Shown: piece after piece, positions 11,211 through 23,605 of the stretch
Layout: every line of letters begins with the position of its first letter
How positions within the stretch are numbered: the stretch's first letter is position 1
From: Thinopyrum elongatum
Taxonomy: Eukaryota; Streptophyta; Magnoliopsida; Poales; Poaceae
Assembly: GCA_011799875.1 (NCBI GenBank)
Contig: CM022298.1
Span: 56,633,015-56,697,014, forward strand
DNA length: 64,000 nt
Reading direction: 5' to 3'
Position numbers and translations under genes: made by a program
The notes under the pieces: model-generated
Seen by the model: only the letters and a program-made list of their open reading frames with translations
The model's database searches: none
Told to the model about the DNA's origin: nothing

Positions 11211-11565
11211 ACTACCTGTAGGAACCCCCCTTTCCAACTCCTTGGCCGAAGTTGAGTCTAGTTTATGAAAAACTGATTTAGTAACATGGTTGTGTGGCTT
11301 ACGGGCCCACGTCGCCAATTGGGTGGTATTAGGATCTTTTATTCCTCGTCTTTACTCTGGGAACCTGATCTCTCTTCTATTCGGGTTAAATAATTTTGAT
11401 AACTCTAACTCTAGGTTCTCGTAAATACTTTCTCTCGGAGAGCCCCTTACTCCAGATGATTGCTTGGTGCACCAGAAGATTCTGAAGATATTCTTCGATG
11501 TTTTCCCGAGACCCTTTTGCTCTTCGCCATTGCGATCCCTACCACCAATAAATCCTTAGGTGTAA
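11211..11565 (+). other. 5' untranslated interior of the LARD-like element
   Basis: No gag start or long frame is visible. The stretch ends at the copia target site CTACC (11566-11570). Confidence 0.6.
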
Positions 11566-11570
11566 CTACC

Positions 11571-13751
11571 TGTTGGGTAACGCAGCAGAAAACAAAATTT
11601 TCCGACCTACGCACCAGCCCAGGATCACTATGGAGATTGCATACAGGGTTTTTGATCATTTTGTTACCGACTCGTAGCGCAGCGGAAGTAGAGTCGATGA
11701 CGATCGTCGGTGCAGACCCCCGCAGCTAGGATTTACAACCTCCCAACCACGAGGATGTATTCCCTCATCTGCCCCTCGGACAGCCCTCCGGGAGGTGGTC
11801 GGACAGTCCCTCGGACAGTGACACGGACAGCCCTTCGGGAGGACCCTCGAAAATCGGACGGTTACTCTGACAGCCCTTCGGGAGGACACTCGAACAGCCC
11901 CTCGGGCAAAAGGACGAAACTACGACCTCTCTACTGGGTTGCACACATACGGTGTCATCTATCCGGCAGGGCTTCGCCGTCCAGAACTAGTTCCCACCGG
12001 AACCCAGACAGCCTTTCGGCACTACGAAACTATTTTGTGGGAGGGAGAGAGAATACCAGATCATGCATGGCTTGTGTGAGAGAGTTGGAGTGAGGATGGA
12101 GAGCTCCTCTCCACCTCCTTATATAGGGGAAGGAGGGGGTGGGGTGGCTGAAAATTTCAGCCACAAAACATGTGGGGCCTCCCCACAAAACAAGCTCCCA
12201 CCAAAGGTGGGGAGTTGTCTCATGGGGGCCCCCCCTTTGCCCCATGGCGCCCCCATGAGGAGCTGCCACCTCCTCCCAACATATCCCATAATATGTGGGG
12301 GCTGCCCCCCACCATGGGGGGCCCCCCCAACACCTTGTCCACCAACAAGGGGGCTGCCCACTAGGGGGCCCACCCAAAAACAGCCCCCACGAAACGTGCG
12401 ATCTTGTCCCCCCTCGCTGGGACAAGATGTTTTCCCGCGTGTAATTTCCAGAAAAATTCCCGAAGGTCCCAGAACATTTCCGGCACCTTCTAAAATTATC
12501 CGGACGCGCTCCGGAACATTTCCAGTATGGTGGTTTAATTTGAAACCATCTTTGTTTACCCGGTAAACAATTCCGGCAGCTCCGAAAACTTTTTTCGGTT
12601 TTTTCTCCAGAAAAATTCCAGAAATTACCAGACCTATCTGGCAACCCCCAAAACATTCCAGTGACAACTTTTCGGATCAATGGTTTTATCCGAAAACTTT
12701 TTGGATCAATGGTTTTATCCGAAACAACTTTTCGGTTTTACCGAAACTTTTTCGGTGTTCTCTCCGGAACTTTTCCGTTGTCTCTGAAACTTTTCCAGTG
12801 ACTTTCTCTCGGACTCCTTGTCTAGTATTCAGTAGATAGATGACCCTTAAGCGTGTGACCCTATAGGTTCGGTGAAGTATAGACATGACCGGAACACTTT
12901 CCGATCAATGATCAGCATCGGAGCCGTGGACACCCATATTGACCCCTATACCCACACGAATGAATATTCGAGTGAACCTCCAGTTGCCGTGTGCTATTCC
13001 TGTTGCTTCGCGATATGTTACAAATACCCGAGGTGAGACATGTTGGCATTCCCGTGGATCAACAACTTGTCCACTAAGCGAGTTACCTCGTTACCGGTAT
13101 TGTTCTCTTTTCTCGTTACCGTGTTCCGGCATCCCTGTGATCAAATCACCCTGTGTCTGGCCAGACGATGATGAATACCGTAACACCGAGAGGGCCCAGA
13201 GATATCTCTCCATCGCCGGAGGAGCAAATCCCAATCTTGAGCTATCAAGTTACTTGACACACTTTTCCATGAACCCGTAAGCCGCCGTAATAGCCACCCA
13301 TTTACGGATGACGTTTAACAAACCCCAAAGTTCATGAATCAAGCATGAAGAAATTCGATACTCTCATGGTCTGAGGAATCATGCAAACGTTAACTATCTC
13401 TGTGTTATTAACCATTAACTCATGACGAATGTATCTCATAGCATAACATCAATTCGGGTCGATTCAACACAAATGTCCTTCCTGACATTGTGCCCTCAAA
13501 GTTGCTGGCATAGACATGCCCATGATTGGGAAAACATAATCATCATGCAACACTTGAGCTAGTCTTAGAGGCACGACTAGGAATACATTTTACTGTTTAT
13601 TATACCACACGTGCACATGGGTTTTCCCCAGAGCCTTTATGGATATACGGGCTCGGGAACCATAGCAGTTATAGCATGGAATATAAACTTAATTATGAAC
13701 AAGGAGATAATTAATAACATTTATTATTTCCTCTAGGGCATATCTCCTACA
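11571..13751 (-). mobile_element. 3' LTR of the copia element
   Basis: It is nearly identical to 21425-23600. Open frames inside it (for example 12030-12680 minus and 12063-12566 plus) recur in every copy because the sequence is C/G-rich; they are not genes. It contains foldback stretches such as CCCACC/GGTGGG runs at 12170-12370 and repeated TTTTCGG/CCGAAAA boxes at 12550-12800. A stretch around 12660-12720 is longer than in the right LTR. Confidence 0.93.
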
Positions 13752-16700
13752 GACTCCCACTTGCACTAGAGTCAATAATCTAGTTGATGGTAATGCACTT
13801 TACACCTGTGGCACACCGGTGTAAATATGCTTCTCTTGTGGTATAGCCTGATGTCCAACGGATCTGACGACTTCAGCTCCGTGTGTATCTTTGCATATCC
13901 TCGCGTCTTCACGCTTTCACAAAATCCATATTTTGTGTTGACTTGGCTTTGTATGTATGTGAATCACAGGTCGAACCTGGATTCCTCAGACTGAGTTATG
14001 GAGCAACTACTTGCAGTAGTGTCCCATTGACAAAAGCCATCTTGGAACCATACTAAGTTCATGAATGAACTATATGATTCAACATCTTCTTTGTCGCTTT
14101 AAAAGCGGCAACATACTTCGCACCTGTTATAGAATTCGCCACAGTAACTTGTTTGGAACATTTTCCAACTAACTGTGCCACCACATTGTGTGTTACACAA
14201 AACCCTCAATTTAAATTAAAAATCGCACGGAGAAAAGGTGAAGACTGTATCGATGTAACATATCACAACGAACTCTTCATGATTTCCGCTTGCGAGAAAA
14301 CATGTCATTAGAGCTACTCTTGCACTCAATGACACTTTTCACTGTTGTCCTATGATCAGTACTTTTGATCACTTTGGTATCTATACTCGCAACACCTTGG
14401 GAGTATCGGACATATCTGGTTGTTTTACATACCATGGAATACATGATTAATCCAAACACAAGAGTGTGTGGAATCTCCATCATGTATTTTGCTCATCAGT
14501 GTTTTGGGACACCGAGTCTTGCAAAAACTCTTTCCATGTGACTTCGCCAAGAATCACTCCTTGGCCTTTTAATGCTAAAAGATTCTAGCATCTTGTCAAT
14601 ATGTATTCATTGCTTAGCCCCATTAGGTAAATCTATCTCCATAGATTATCATGCCTAATATCAAGGCTATTTAGCCCAAGCACTTCATCGAAAAAACTAT
14701 TTTCAAATGAAGTCCTAATTCATGTCAAGAAATTTATTTCCAATTACCAATGTGTCAAGCACACAAGGTTTTTAGAAATATTATTATGCTCCCACTTACT
14801 TTCTTGAATTACAAGCATCTTCGTTACCCATTGATGAAGTCAAAACCCTTTTTGACCATTTCATCAAAACACGAAGATTCTAACTCCACTTTGCTCTCTT
14901 CTGTCCATCGCTGAACTCTGAAGTTTGCATACCTACTAGCATCCTCTGGATCGACAAATTACTTTGGACTGTATCACATACAAGTCCTAGGTTTTATTTC
15001 CATCAGATGGAAATCCTTTTGTCATCCATGTTTCATATCTCATGATTGAAATATGTCTTAATTGCTAGTTCAACCCGAACTGACTTTAAGCATCACTACG
15101 GTGAGACAATCTCATCGTAGTCAACTCCTTGAACTTGTTATTGCAACAAGTCGAGCTTTATGGATAAAACATTTTTATCCGTATCAGTTTTAAGTTCCAT
15201 AAATATTCGTTAGACTCTAAGTCTTCCGAAGGGTGTATCAAGGTTTTAATCTTGAATCACTTATATGGAAACTAACTCGGATTGTATTGGCATTTAGCCA
15301 ATTCTGGAGTCAGGGCCCATCAACGCTTCCTTGTGTATTGTAGGTATACTGTTGTCTAACAACAATATCTCGTTTGCGCACCTGAGAGGTTTGCACGAGC
15401 CTTGCCCACGTGGTTCAGCTGCAAGTTCGATCGAAGTCCATTCATTTTATTGTAGAGACTTCCGTATCAGTCGCAGTAGGAAACTCTGGAATCACTTCGA
15501 AGGTCTCTTTCCTTTGAACTGATGACGAAGATACTGTTTATCCCATCGAGTTGCATTGTTCTCCCACTCACCTTTTTGAAAGAACCATTTTCTTCAAAAA
15601 GCATACCGTTCTTTGTGGCAAACCTATTTGCCTCGGTATAGTGGTGGGGGAATACCCAATGACTTGGGATAACCTACAAAGTAGCACTTGTCTGATTTGG
15701 AATAGGTTTGTAACCTTTTACACAAGCCCCATATTCCAAATGTTAAGAAAAGATATAACATGGTTGGGCGTACCATACCATGGCGTCATTTCAACAGACC
15801 CGATGGAGCTCTTTTCAGTGTAAAAGCCATAGTCTCTAAAGCATCACTCTTTAAAAGGGATAATGGCAAATTGATTTATGTCATCTTTGATCGTACCATG
15901 TCATAAATGGTTCGATTACATCTTCACGGACTTTCCACTTGCAGTGGTGTTCCGGGAGGTGCAAGTTATGAAACCCCTTTCACAACTCACCAGACATTCG
16001 CTAAACTTGTAACTCAAATATTCTTTTCTGCAATCGAATTGTAGAAACATAATTTTCTTGTTACAATAACTTATACTTCATTTTTGAAAACCTTTCGAAT
16101 GATTTCAAAAGATCCAGACTTATGTCTCCTCAAGTAAATATCCATATATCTACTTGAGTCATTTCTGAAGATAGATGAATCCACTACTTGCAACAACATT
16201 TATTGAACTACATACATCAAAATGTATGATCACCAATAAGTTTGTTGCTCATTCCTTATGGCTTGTGAATGGTATTTCAGTCACTTCACTTTTCGGAGGA
16301 AAGTTACAAGTGTCAGATGATCCAAAATCAAACGACTTCAAAATCCATCATAATGGAATTTTCCATGCGGGTTTCTCCAATGTGACCAAATGCAGTGCCA
16401 CATATGTGTGGTATTCTCTTAGTCTTGCGACATTTAGCGTCAGTGTTATGGATGTATCATATTACCATCAATATTCATAACATACATCCCATTGATGATG
16501 GAAGCATGGCCCTTATGTTATTCATAATTCTGAACAACAATTGTTCTTTTCTGAACAACCCTCTTGCATCAAACATTGTGCAATGGCTAGAGTGTATGAA
16601 ACTCTAAAATGAATTATGAAAGTAAACACAGAGGTAATATTTTATTATCAACATTCATAACATACATCTCATTCATAATGAAAGTATGGCCCTTATGTTA

Positions 16701-17361
16701 TTCATAACACCGAACATCAGAAGTTCTCTTATGAACAACCTTCTTGCAAGATACCTTATGCAATGGGCTAGAGTGTGTAAAACTCTAAATGAATTATGAA
16801 AGTAAACACAGAGGTAATATTTTATTATCAACATTCATAACATACATCTCATTCATAATGAAAGTATGGCCCTTATGTTATTCATAACACCGAACATCAG
16901 AAGTTCTCTTATGAACAACCTTCTTGCAAGATACCTTATGCAATGGGCTAGAGTGTGTAAAACTCTAAATGAATTATGAAAATAAATACAGACGGTAATA
17001 CACCGATGGAAGGTATAGTAACATTTACTATGTTCCCTGTGTATACCTAAACCTCATTCCTGGCTAGTCTTTCAGGCCATAGTAGTTCTTACATCGAGTT
17101 GCAACAGAATGCAATCGAGTGGGTATCTTTGTGATTAACTCACAATAACCAAGAATCAGCGATTAACAATTTAATCATGATTCCCAAGAACTATATCTTT
17201 GACCAGCCTTCTATACATCAAAAAACTTGTATGACATTCATACATGAGCTGGATATTCCAGTCTTCTTTCTTTTTGCCTTTATACTTCTAACAGTTTAAC
17301 TTTTAGTATTTCTCCTACTCTCAGAAGAAGCACTCAACTTAAGAGTGGCGTTAGCCCCGAA
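13752..17361 (-). pseudogene. Decayed copia pol (RT and RNase H) and 3' untranslated region
   Basis: Minus-strand reading gives degenerate copia reverse transcriptase around 14560-14760 (remnant of the ILGIKIYRDRS motif, seen as ILGMIIYGDR) and RNase H around 14050-14170 (remnant of EAEYVAASEA, seen as AKYVAAFKA). Stops and frameshifts interrupt every frame. The purine tract sits at 13752-13766 beside the LTR. The right boundary is the TSD of the nested solo LTR. Confidence 0.6.
16441..16980. repeat. 180-bp tandem repeat, three copies, two of them identical
   Basis: Units lie at 16441-16620, 16621-16800 and 16801-16980. The last two are identical over 180 bp as printed; the first is clearly diverged but keeps the same period. 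The unit contains ATTCATAACATACATC, ATGGCCCTTATG and GAACAACC. It lies inside the copia interior. Confidence 0.93.
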
Positions 17362-17366
17362 CTTCC

Positions 17367-19536
17367 TGTAGGAGATATGCCCTAGAGGCAATAATAAATG
17401 TTATTATTTATCTCCATGCTCATTATTATGTTTATGTTCCATGCTATAACTGCTGTGGTTCCCGAGCCCGTATATCCATAAAGGCTCTGGGGAAAACCCA
17501 TGTGCACGTGTGGAATAATAAACGGTAAAATGTATTCCTAGTCATGCCTCTAAGACTAGCTCAAGTGTTGCATGATGATTATGTTTTCCCAATCATGGGC
17601 ATGTCTATGCCAGCAACTTTGAGGGCACAATGTTAGAAGAACATTTGTGTTGAATCGACCCGATTGATATTATGCTATGAGATTCATTCGTCACAAGTTA
17701 ATGGTTAATAACACAGAGATGGTTAACGTTTGCATAATTCCTCAGACCATGAGAGTATCGAGTTTCTTCATGCTTGATTCATGAACTTTGGGGTTTGTTA
17801 AACGTCATCCGTAACTGGATGGCTATTACAGCGGCTTACAGGTTCATGGGAAAGTATGTCAAGTAACTTGATAGCTCAAGATTGGGATTTGCTCCTCCGA
17901 CGATGGAGAGATATCTCTGGGCCCTCTCGGTGTTACGGTATCCATCATCGTCTGGCCAGACACTTTGTGATTTGATCATGGGGATGCCGGAACACGGGAA
18001 CGAGAAAATAGAACGATACCGGTAACGAGGTAACTAGCATAGTGGACAAGTTGTTGATCCACGGAAATGCCAACATGTCTAACCTCGGGTATTTGTAACA
18101 TATCGTGAAGCAACAGGAATAGCACACGGCAACTGGAGGTTCACTCGAATATTCATTCGTGTGGGTATAGGGGTCAATATGGGTGTCCACGGCTCCGATG
18201 TTGATCATTGATCGGAAAGAGTTCCGGTCATGTCTATACTTCACCGAACCTATAGGGTCACACGCTTAAGGGTCATCTATCTGTTGAACGCTAGACAGGG
18301 AGTCTGAGAGAAAGTCACCGAAAATGTTTCGGAGACAACGGAAGAGTTCCGAGAGAGAGAACACCGAAAGAGTTTTGGTAAAACCGAAAAGTTGTTTCGG
18401 AATATATTATTTGCTCAAAAAGGGTTTCGGCACCGCCTGGAAACTTTCAGAGGATGCTAGAATTGGTCTGGGAACTTCTGGGAATTTTCGGAGAGAAAAA
18501 CCGGAAATGTTCCGAAACTGCCGTAACCGCTGTTAATGCTTTCCGCTGATGAAAACCACCGCACCGAAAATGTTTCGGATCATGCCCAGAATAATTTTAG
18601 AGGGTGCCGGAAATGTTCTGGGACCTTCTGGAATTTTTCAGAAAAAGTTTCGCGGAAAACATCTTGTCTCAGCGGGAGGGGATAGGATTCCACGAATCGG
18701 GGGTTGCATGTTTGGTGGCTTTTTGTCTAGGGAGCATGCATGTTTCATGGAGACATGTTGGTGGCTTGTTGGGGGCCCCCCCCATGGGGGAGACAAGGTG
18801 TGGGCCGGCCCAAGGGCTGCCATGGTGGTGTCCCCTTGGTGCCCCCCTTGTGTTACCATTATGCCCTTTCATGTGTGACATGAAGCTTGGGTATTTTGGT
18901 ATTTCAACATCCCACCCCACCCCTTGCCTTGGCCTATAAAAGGAGGAGAAGGGGCTGCCATTCTCCCCATCCCTTGCTCTTATACACATGCCAAGATGTT
19001 ATCTGGCTTCTCTCTCCCTCCCACGAAAAGAGTTTCGTAGAGCCGAAAGGCTGTCTGGGTTCCGGCAGGAACTAGTTCTGGACGGCGAAGCCCTGCCGGA
19101 TAGATGACACCGTATGTGTGCAACCCTGTAGAGAGGTCGTAGTTTCGATCTTAGTGCCCGAGGGGCTGTTCGAGAGTGCCTCCCAAAGGGCTGTCCAAGT
19201 GACGGTCCGAGTTCTGTGAGTCCTCCCAAAGGGCTGTCCGAGTGACCGTTCGAGTTTTGAAGGTCCTCCCGAAGGGCTACACGCGACATCGTCCGGGGGA
19301 CTGGTCGACCGCCTCCCGGAGGGCTGTCCGAAGGGAAGACGAGGGTATACATCCTCGCGGTTGGGAGGTTGTAAATCCTAGCTGCGGGGATCTGCACCGC
19401 CGATCGTCATCGACTCTACTTCCGCTGCGCTACGAGTCGGTAACGAAAATGATCAAACCTTGTATGCAGTCTCCATAGTGGTCCTGGGCTGGTGCGTAGG
19501 TCGGAAATTTTTTGTTTTCTGCTGCGTTACCCTACA
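17367..19536 (+). mobile_element. Solo LTR of the same copia family, inverted
   Basis: A 2170-bp copy of the 11571/21425 LTR in the opposite orientation starts TGTAGGAGATATGCCCTAG and ends GCGTTACCCTACA. The perfect TSD CTTCC flanks it (17362-17366 and 19537-19541). No interior adjoins it, so it is a solo LTR left by recombination between the two LTRs of an element that inserted into its own kin. It is more diverged from the two flanking LTRs than they are from each other: many substitutions, a shorter GC-rich part, and different indels. Confidence 0.95.
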
Positions 19537-19541
19537 CTTCC

Positions 19542-21424
19542 TAGGCGTGAAAGTCTTACTAACACCCTTCGGACACTTCCTTTCTCTTTAAGTTGTTGTT
19601 TTATTCACCGTTCATCATATGACAGGCGTTCTTCTGGATCCCTCTCTTATCAGTCTAATGCATAGTAAACTCCTTTACTAATAGTTTGCAAACAAACATT
19701 GCTTTGGATATCTCATATCTTTTAGCCTTTGTCTGTCTCTGAAAATGATTTTCAGATTCCATGAATATCACATAACTATCCAAACTATCGAAGTTCGGGT
19801 CTCATGGAAGCAAACATATTGCACTTGACTGAAAACGGAATTCTAGCTTTTGGATCGAAGGACGAGAGTCACATGATCCATAGCATAAGAGAGAGAATAC
19901 CAAAAGTATGCGATAGGACAAAGTCCTTCTTGGCACTCTTGAGGACAATCCTCACATTACGTTACCAACCGTAAAGTATTAACCTGATATTTAATAGCTA
20001 TTCAATTTTAACAGGGAAGGTGGAAACGCGAGCCATTATTCTACAACTATTAAGCAGATCACACATAGACAATGTTCAAAATTAATTGCACTGAGAATTA
20101 AAAGAATTAATTCTACAGCGCGCTCCCACTCAAATCAATATCTCTCATAATTGATTGTGAGTGATTCAAGACCCGTGTTTTGATTATTCGTCATTGATGT
20201 TAGTCACCACTGATGACGAAAATCTCAACCGGTAGGCCAACCTGCCAATCACATCTCTATGCGACTCTTGTTAATCTTTCGATGGGCGTTTTCCAAGCTC
20301 ATGACTGTCATGCCTGAACGTCAAAGACAACCAAGTGATCTCGCAGTGAGGTCTGAACTCACCCGCCTCACACATCCCTAATCGTTCGTACCCATGTTAG
20401 TCATGGCGCACCCCGAAAAGTTTGGTGCCATGACGGTGCTACACTTGGGAGAACACTATCAACTATGATATTTTTGTGAGAGATCACCCTAATAAAAAGC
20501 GACTACCGCGCAATCAAGAAGGGTGCATCATAAGGGATAAACATCTCAGGCAATTCATAATAGCATGATATGGTATAGCCCTTTCTGACGGAGAAGTCTT
20601 GTATTTCTTCGTCTTCGGCATTCGCGTCGGTGTTCACCTTCGCGAAGATTGCCACCACCTTGTCGATGCACCAGATAATATTGCTATCTCTATAGCTAAT
20701 AAAAGAATGCATTACACAAGGTTGACATGCAGGTCATTTAAAGTGCAATCATATGGCTCCAGCCATCATGCCAAATCATGACACGCAGGTCATGTTAATC
20801 AATTTACATCATATAGACATCTCATACATAATCAAATTAATTTGAGCATTGCTATACCACATCACATGCACATGCAAACCCTCCTGCGAAACCAAGTTAG
20901 ACGTCTCTAATCGGTTCATGCAAAAAATTGTTTTTCGTGGCTTCTAAGGTTTCGAAACAAACCGAAGCTACCAACGTCCATCATCAAGTATGATAATTCA
21001 AGTCGCTAGATTAACAATGCGGGGTGTATGAAGCACGAGATAATAAAATCTCGAACCCCATACTAAACTTCGTCATACGCATGACCCCCGTGCAGATCAT
21101 ATCTGCATTGCCCTTTGGTCTGCGAAATTTCATCTTTCTTTTTAACTACGGTGGAATTCAATGAACTGTTAGCACTTCGTTGATCAATCAGGATCGCGGA
21201 TTGCCAGAACATTGAAACTCCACCATACTGTTATCAAGATCAGAAATATGGAAATTCCAGGGAAGCAACAAGAACATCGGGTAACAGATTTCATCTGCTA
21301 CCCGCACAAATAATTTTCAGTAATAGAACTCATCTACTACCTAATTATATTGTGCAACACCCATACATCTCATGTATTCTAGATCGCAACCTGCATCTAC
21401 GCATAGCACGGCTCATGATGCCAC
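19542..21424 (-). other. 5' interior of the copia element with PBS
   Basis: On the minus strand this is the region after the 5' LTR. The PBS-like AGTGGCATCATGAGCC lies at 21409-21424 next to the LTR. I could not recognise gag. A 69-residue frame at 20503-20712 (minus) has no domain I know. The interior is decayed. Confidence 0.6.
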
Positions 21425-23600
21425 TGTTGGGTAACGCAGCAGAAAACAAAAATTTTCCGACCTACGCACCAGCCCAGGATCACTATGGAGATTGCATACA
21501 GGGTTTTTGATCATTTCATTACTGACTCGTAGCGCAGCGGAAGTAGAGTCGATGACGATCGTCGGTGCAGACCCCCGCAGCTAGGATTTACAACCTCCCA
21601 ACCATGAGGATGTATTCCCTCATCTGCCCCTCGGACAGCCCTCCGGGAGGCGGTCGGACAGTCCCTCGGACCGTGACACGGATAGCCCTTCGGGAGGACC
21701 CTCGAAAATCGGACGGTTACTCGGACAGCCCTTCGGGAGGACACTCGAACAGCCCCTCGGGCAAAAGGACGAAACTACGACCTCTCTACTGGGTTGCACA
21801 CATACGGTGTCATCTATCCGGCAGGGCTTCACCATCCAGAACTAGTTCCCACCGGAACCCAGACAGCCTTTCGGCACTACGAAACTATTTCGTGGGAGGG
21901 AGAGAGAATACCAGATCATGCATGGCTTGTGTGAGAGAGTTGGAGTGAGGATGGAGAGCTCCTCTCCACCTCCTTATATAGGGGAAGGAGGGGGTGGGGT
22001 GGCTGAAAATTTCAGCCACAAAACATGTGGGCCTCCCCCCCCACAAAACAAGCTCCCACCAAAGGTGGGGAGTTGTCTCATGGGGGGCCCCCCTTTGCCC
22101 CATGGCGCCCCCATGAGGGGCTGCCACCTCCTCCCAACATATCCCATAATATGTGGGGGCTGCCCCCCACCATGGGGGGCCCCCCCAACACCTTGTCCAC
22201 CAACAAGGGGGCTGCCCCCTAGGGGGGCCCCCCCAAAAACGGCCCAAAAACAGCCCCCACGAAACGTGGGATCTTGCCCCCCCTCGCTGGGACAAGATGT
22301 TTTCCCGCGTGTAATTTCCAGAAAAATTCCCGAAGGTCCCAGAACATTTCCGGCACCCTCTAAAATTATCCGGACGCGCTCCGGAACATTTCCAGTATGG
22401 TGGTTTAATTTAAAACCATCTTCGTTTACCCGGTAAACAATTCCGGCAGCTCCGAAAACTTTTTTCGGTTTTTTCTCCAGAAAAATTCCAGAAATTACCA
22501 GACCTATCTGGCGACCCCCAAAACATTCCCGGTGCTTGCCGAAACCTTTTTGGATCAATGGTTTTATCCGAAACAACTTTTCGGTTTTACCGAAACTTTT
22601 TCGGTGTTCTCTCCGGAACTTTTCCGTTGTCTCTGAAAATTTTCCAGTGACTTTCTCTCAGACTCCTTGTCTAGTATTCAGCAGATAGATGACCCTTAAG
22701 CGTGTGACCCTATAGGTTCAGTGAAGTATAGACATGACCGGAACACTTTCCGATCAATGATCAGCATCGGAGCCGTGGACACCCATATTGACCCCTATAC
22801 CCACACGAATGAATATGCGAGTGAACCTCCAGTTGCCGTGTGCTATTCCTGTTGCTTCGCGATTTGTTACAAATACCCGAGGTGAGACATGTTGGCATTC
22901 CCGTGGATCAACAACTTGTCCACTAAGCCAGTTACCTCATTACCGGTATTGTTCTCTTTTCTCGTTACCGTGTTCCGGCATCCCTGTGATCAAATCACCC
23001 AGTGTCTGGCCAGACGATGATGGATACCGTAACACCGAGAGGGCCCAGAGATATCTCTCCATCGCCTGAGGAGCAAATCCCAATCTTGAGCTATCAAGTT
23101 ACTTGACACACTTTTCCATGAACCCGCAAGCCGCCATAATAGCCACCCATTTACGGATGACGTTTAACAAACCCCAAAGTTCATGAATCAAGCATGAAGA
23201 AACTCGATACTCTCATGGTCTGAGGAATCATGCAAACGTTAACTATCTCTGTGTTATTAACCATTAACTCATGACGAATGTATCTCATAGCATAACATCA
23301 ATTCGGGTCGATTCAACACAAATGTCCTTCCTGACATTGTGCCCTCAAAGTTGCTGGCATAGACATGCCCATGATTGGGAAAACATAATCATCATGCAAC
23401 ACTTGAGCTAGTCTTAGAGGCACGACTAGGAATACATTTTACCGTTTATTATACCACACGTGCACATGGGTTTTCCCCAGAGCCTTTATGGATATACGGG
23501 CTCGGGAACCATAGCAGTTATAGCATGGAATATAAACTTAATTATGAACAGGGAGATAATTAATAACATTTATTATTTCCTCTAGGGCATATCTCCTACA
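21425..23600 (-). mobile_element. 5' LTR of the copia element
   Basis: Pairs with 11571-13751. It starts (minus strand) TGTAGGAGATATGCCC at 23600 and ends ACCCAACA at 21425. The TSD CTACC follows at 23601-23605. Confidence 0.93.
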
Positions 23601-23605
23601 CTACC

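Larger units (their letters stand above)
11571..23600 (-). mobile_element. Ty1-copia retrotransposon, complete in outline, coding region decayed
   Basis: Direct repeats of 2181 and 2176 bp (11571-13751 and 21425-23600) bound it, with a perfect TSD CTACC at 11566-11570 and 23601-23605. On the minus strand the LTR starts TGTAGGAGATATGCCCTAG, close to the Angela/WIS/BARE start, and ends in GCGTTACCCAACA. A PBS-like sequence AGTGGCATCATGAGCC follows the 5' LTR (rightmost), and the copia-type purine tract GTGCAAGTGGGAGTC precedes the 3' LTR (leftmost). The interior holds only decayed RT and RNase H remnants plus a solo LTR insertion. The LTRs look far more alike than those of the surrounding element, consistent with a later insertion. 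Confidence 0.95.

Noticed and set aside
12030..12680. 216-codon minus frame and overlapping plus frames
   Set aside because: They lie wholly in a copia LTR and recur in the other LTR copy (21885-22576); Gly/Pro/Trp-rich translations with no domain.
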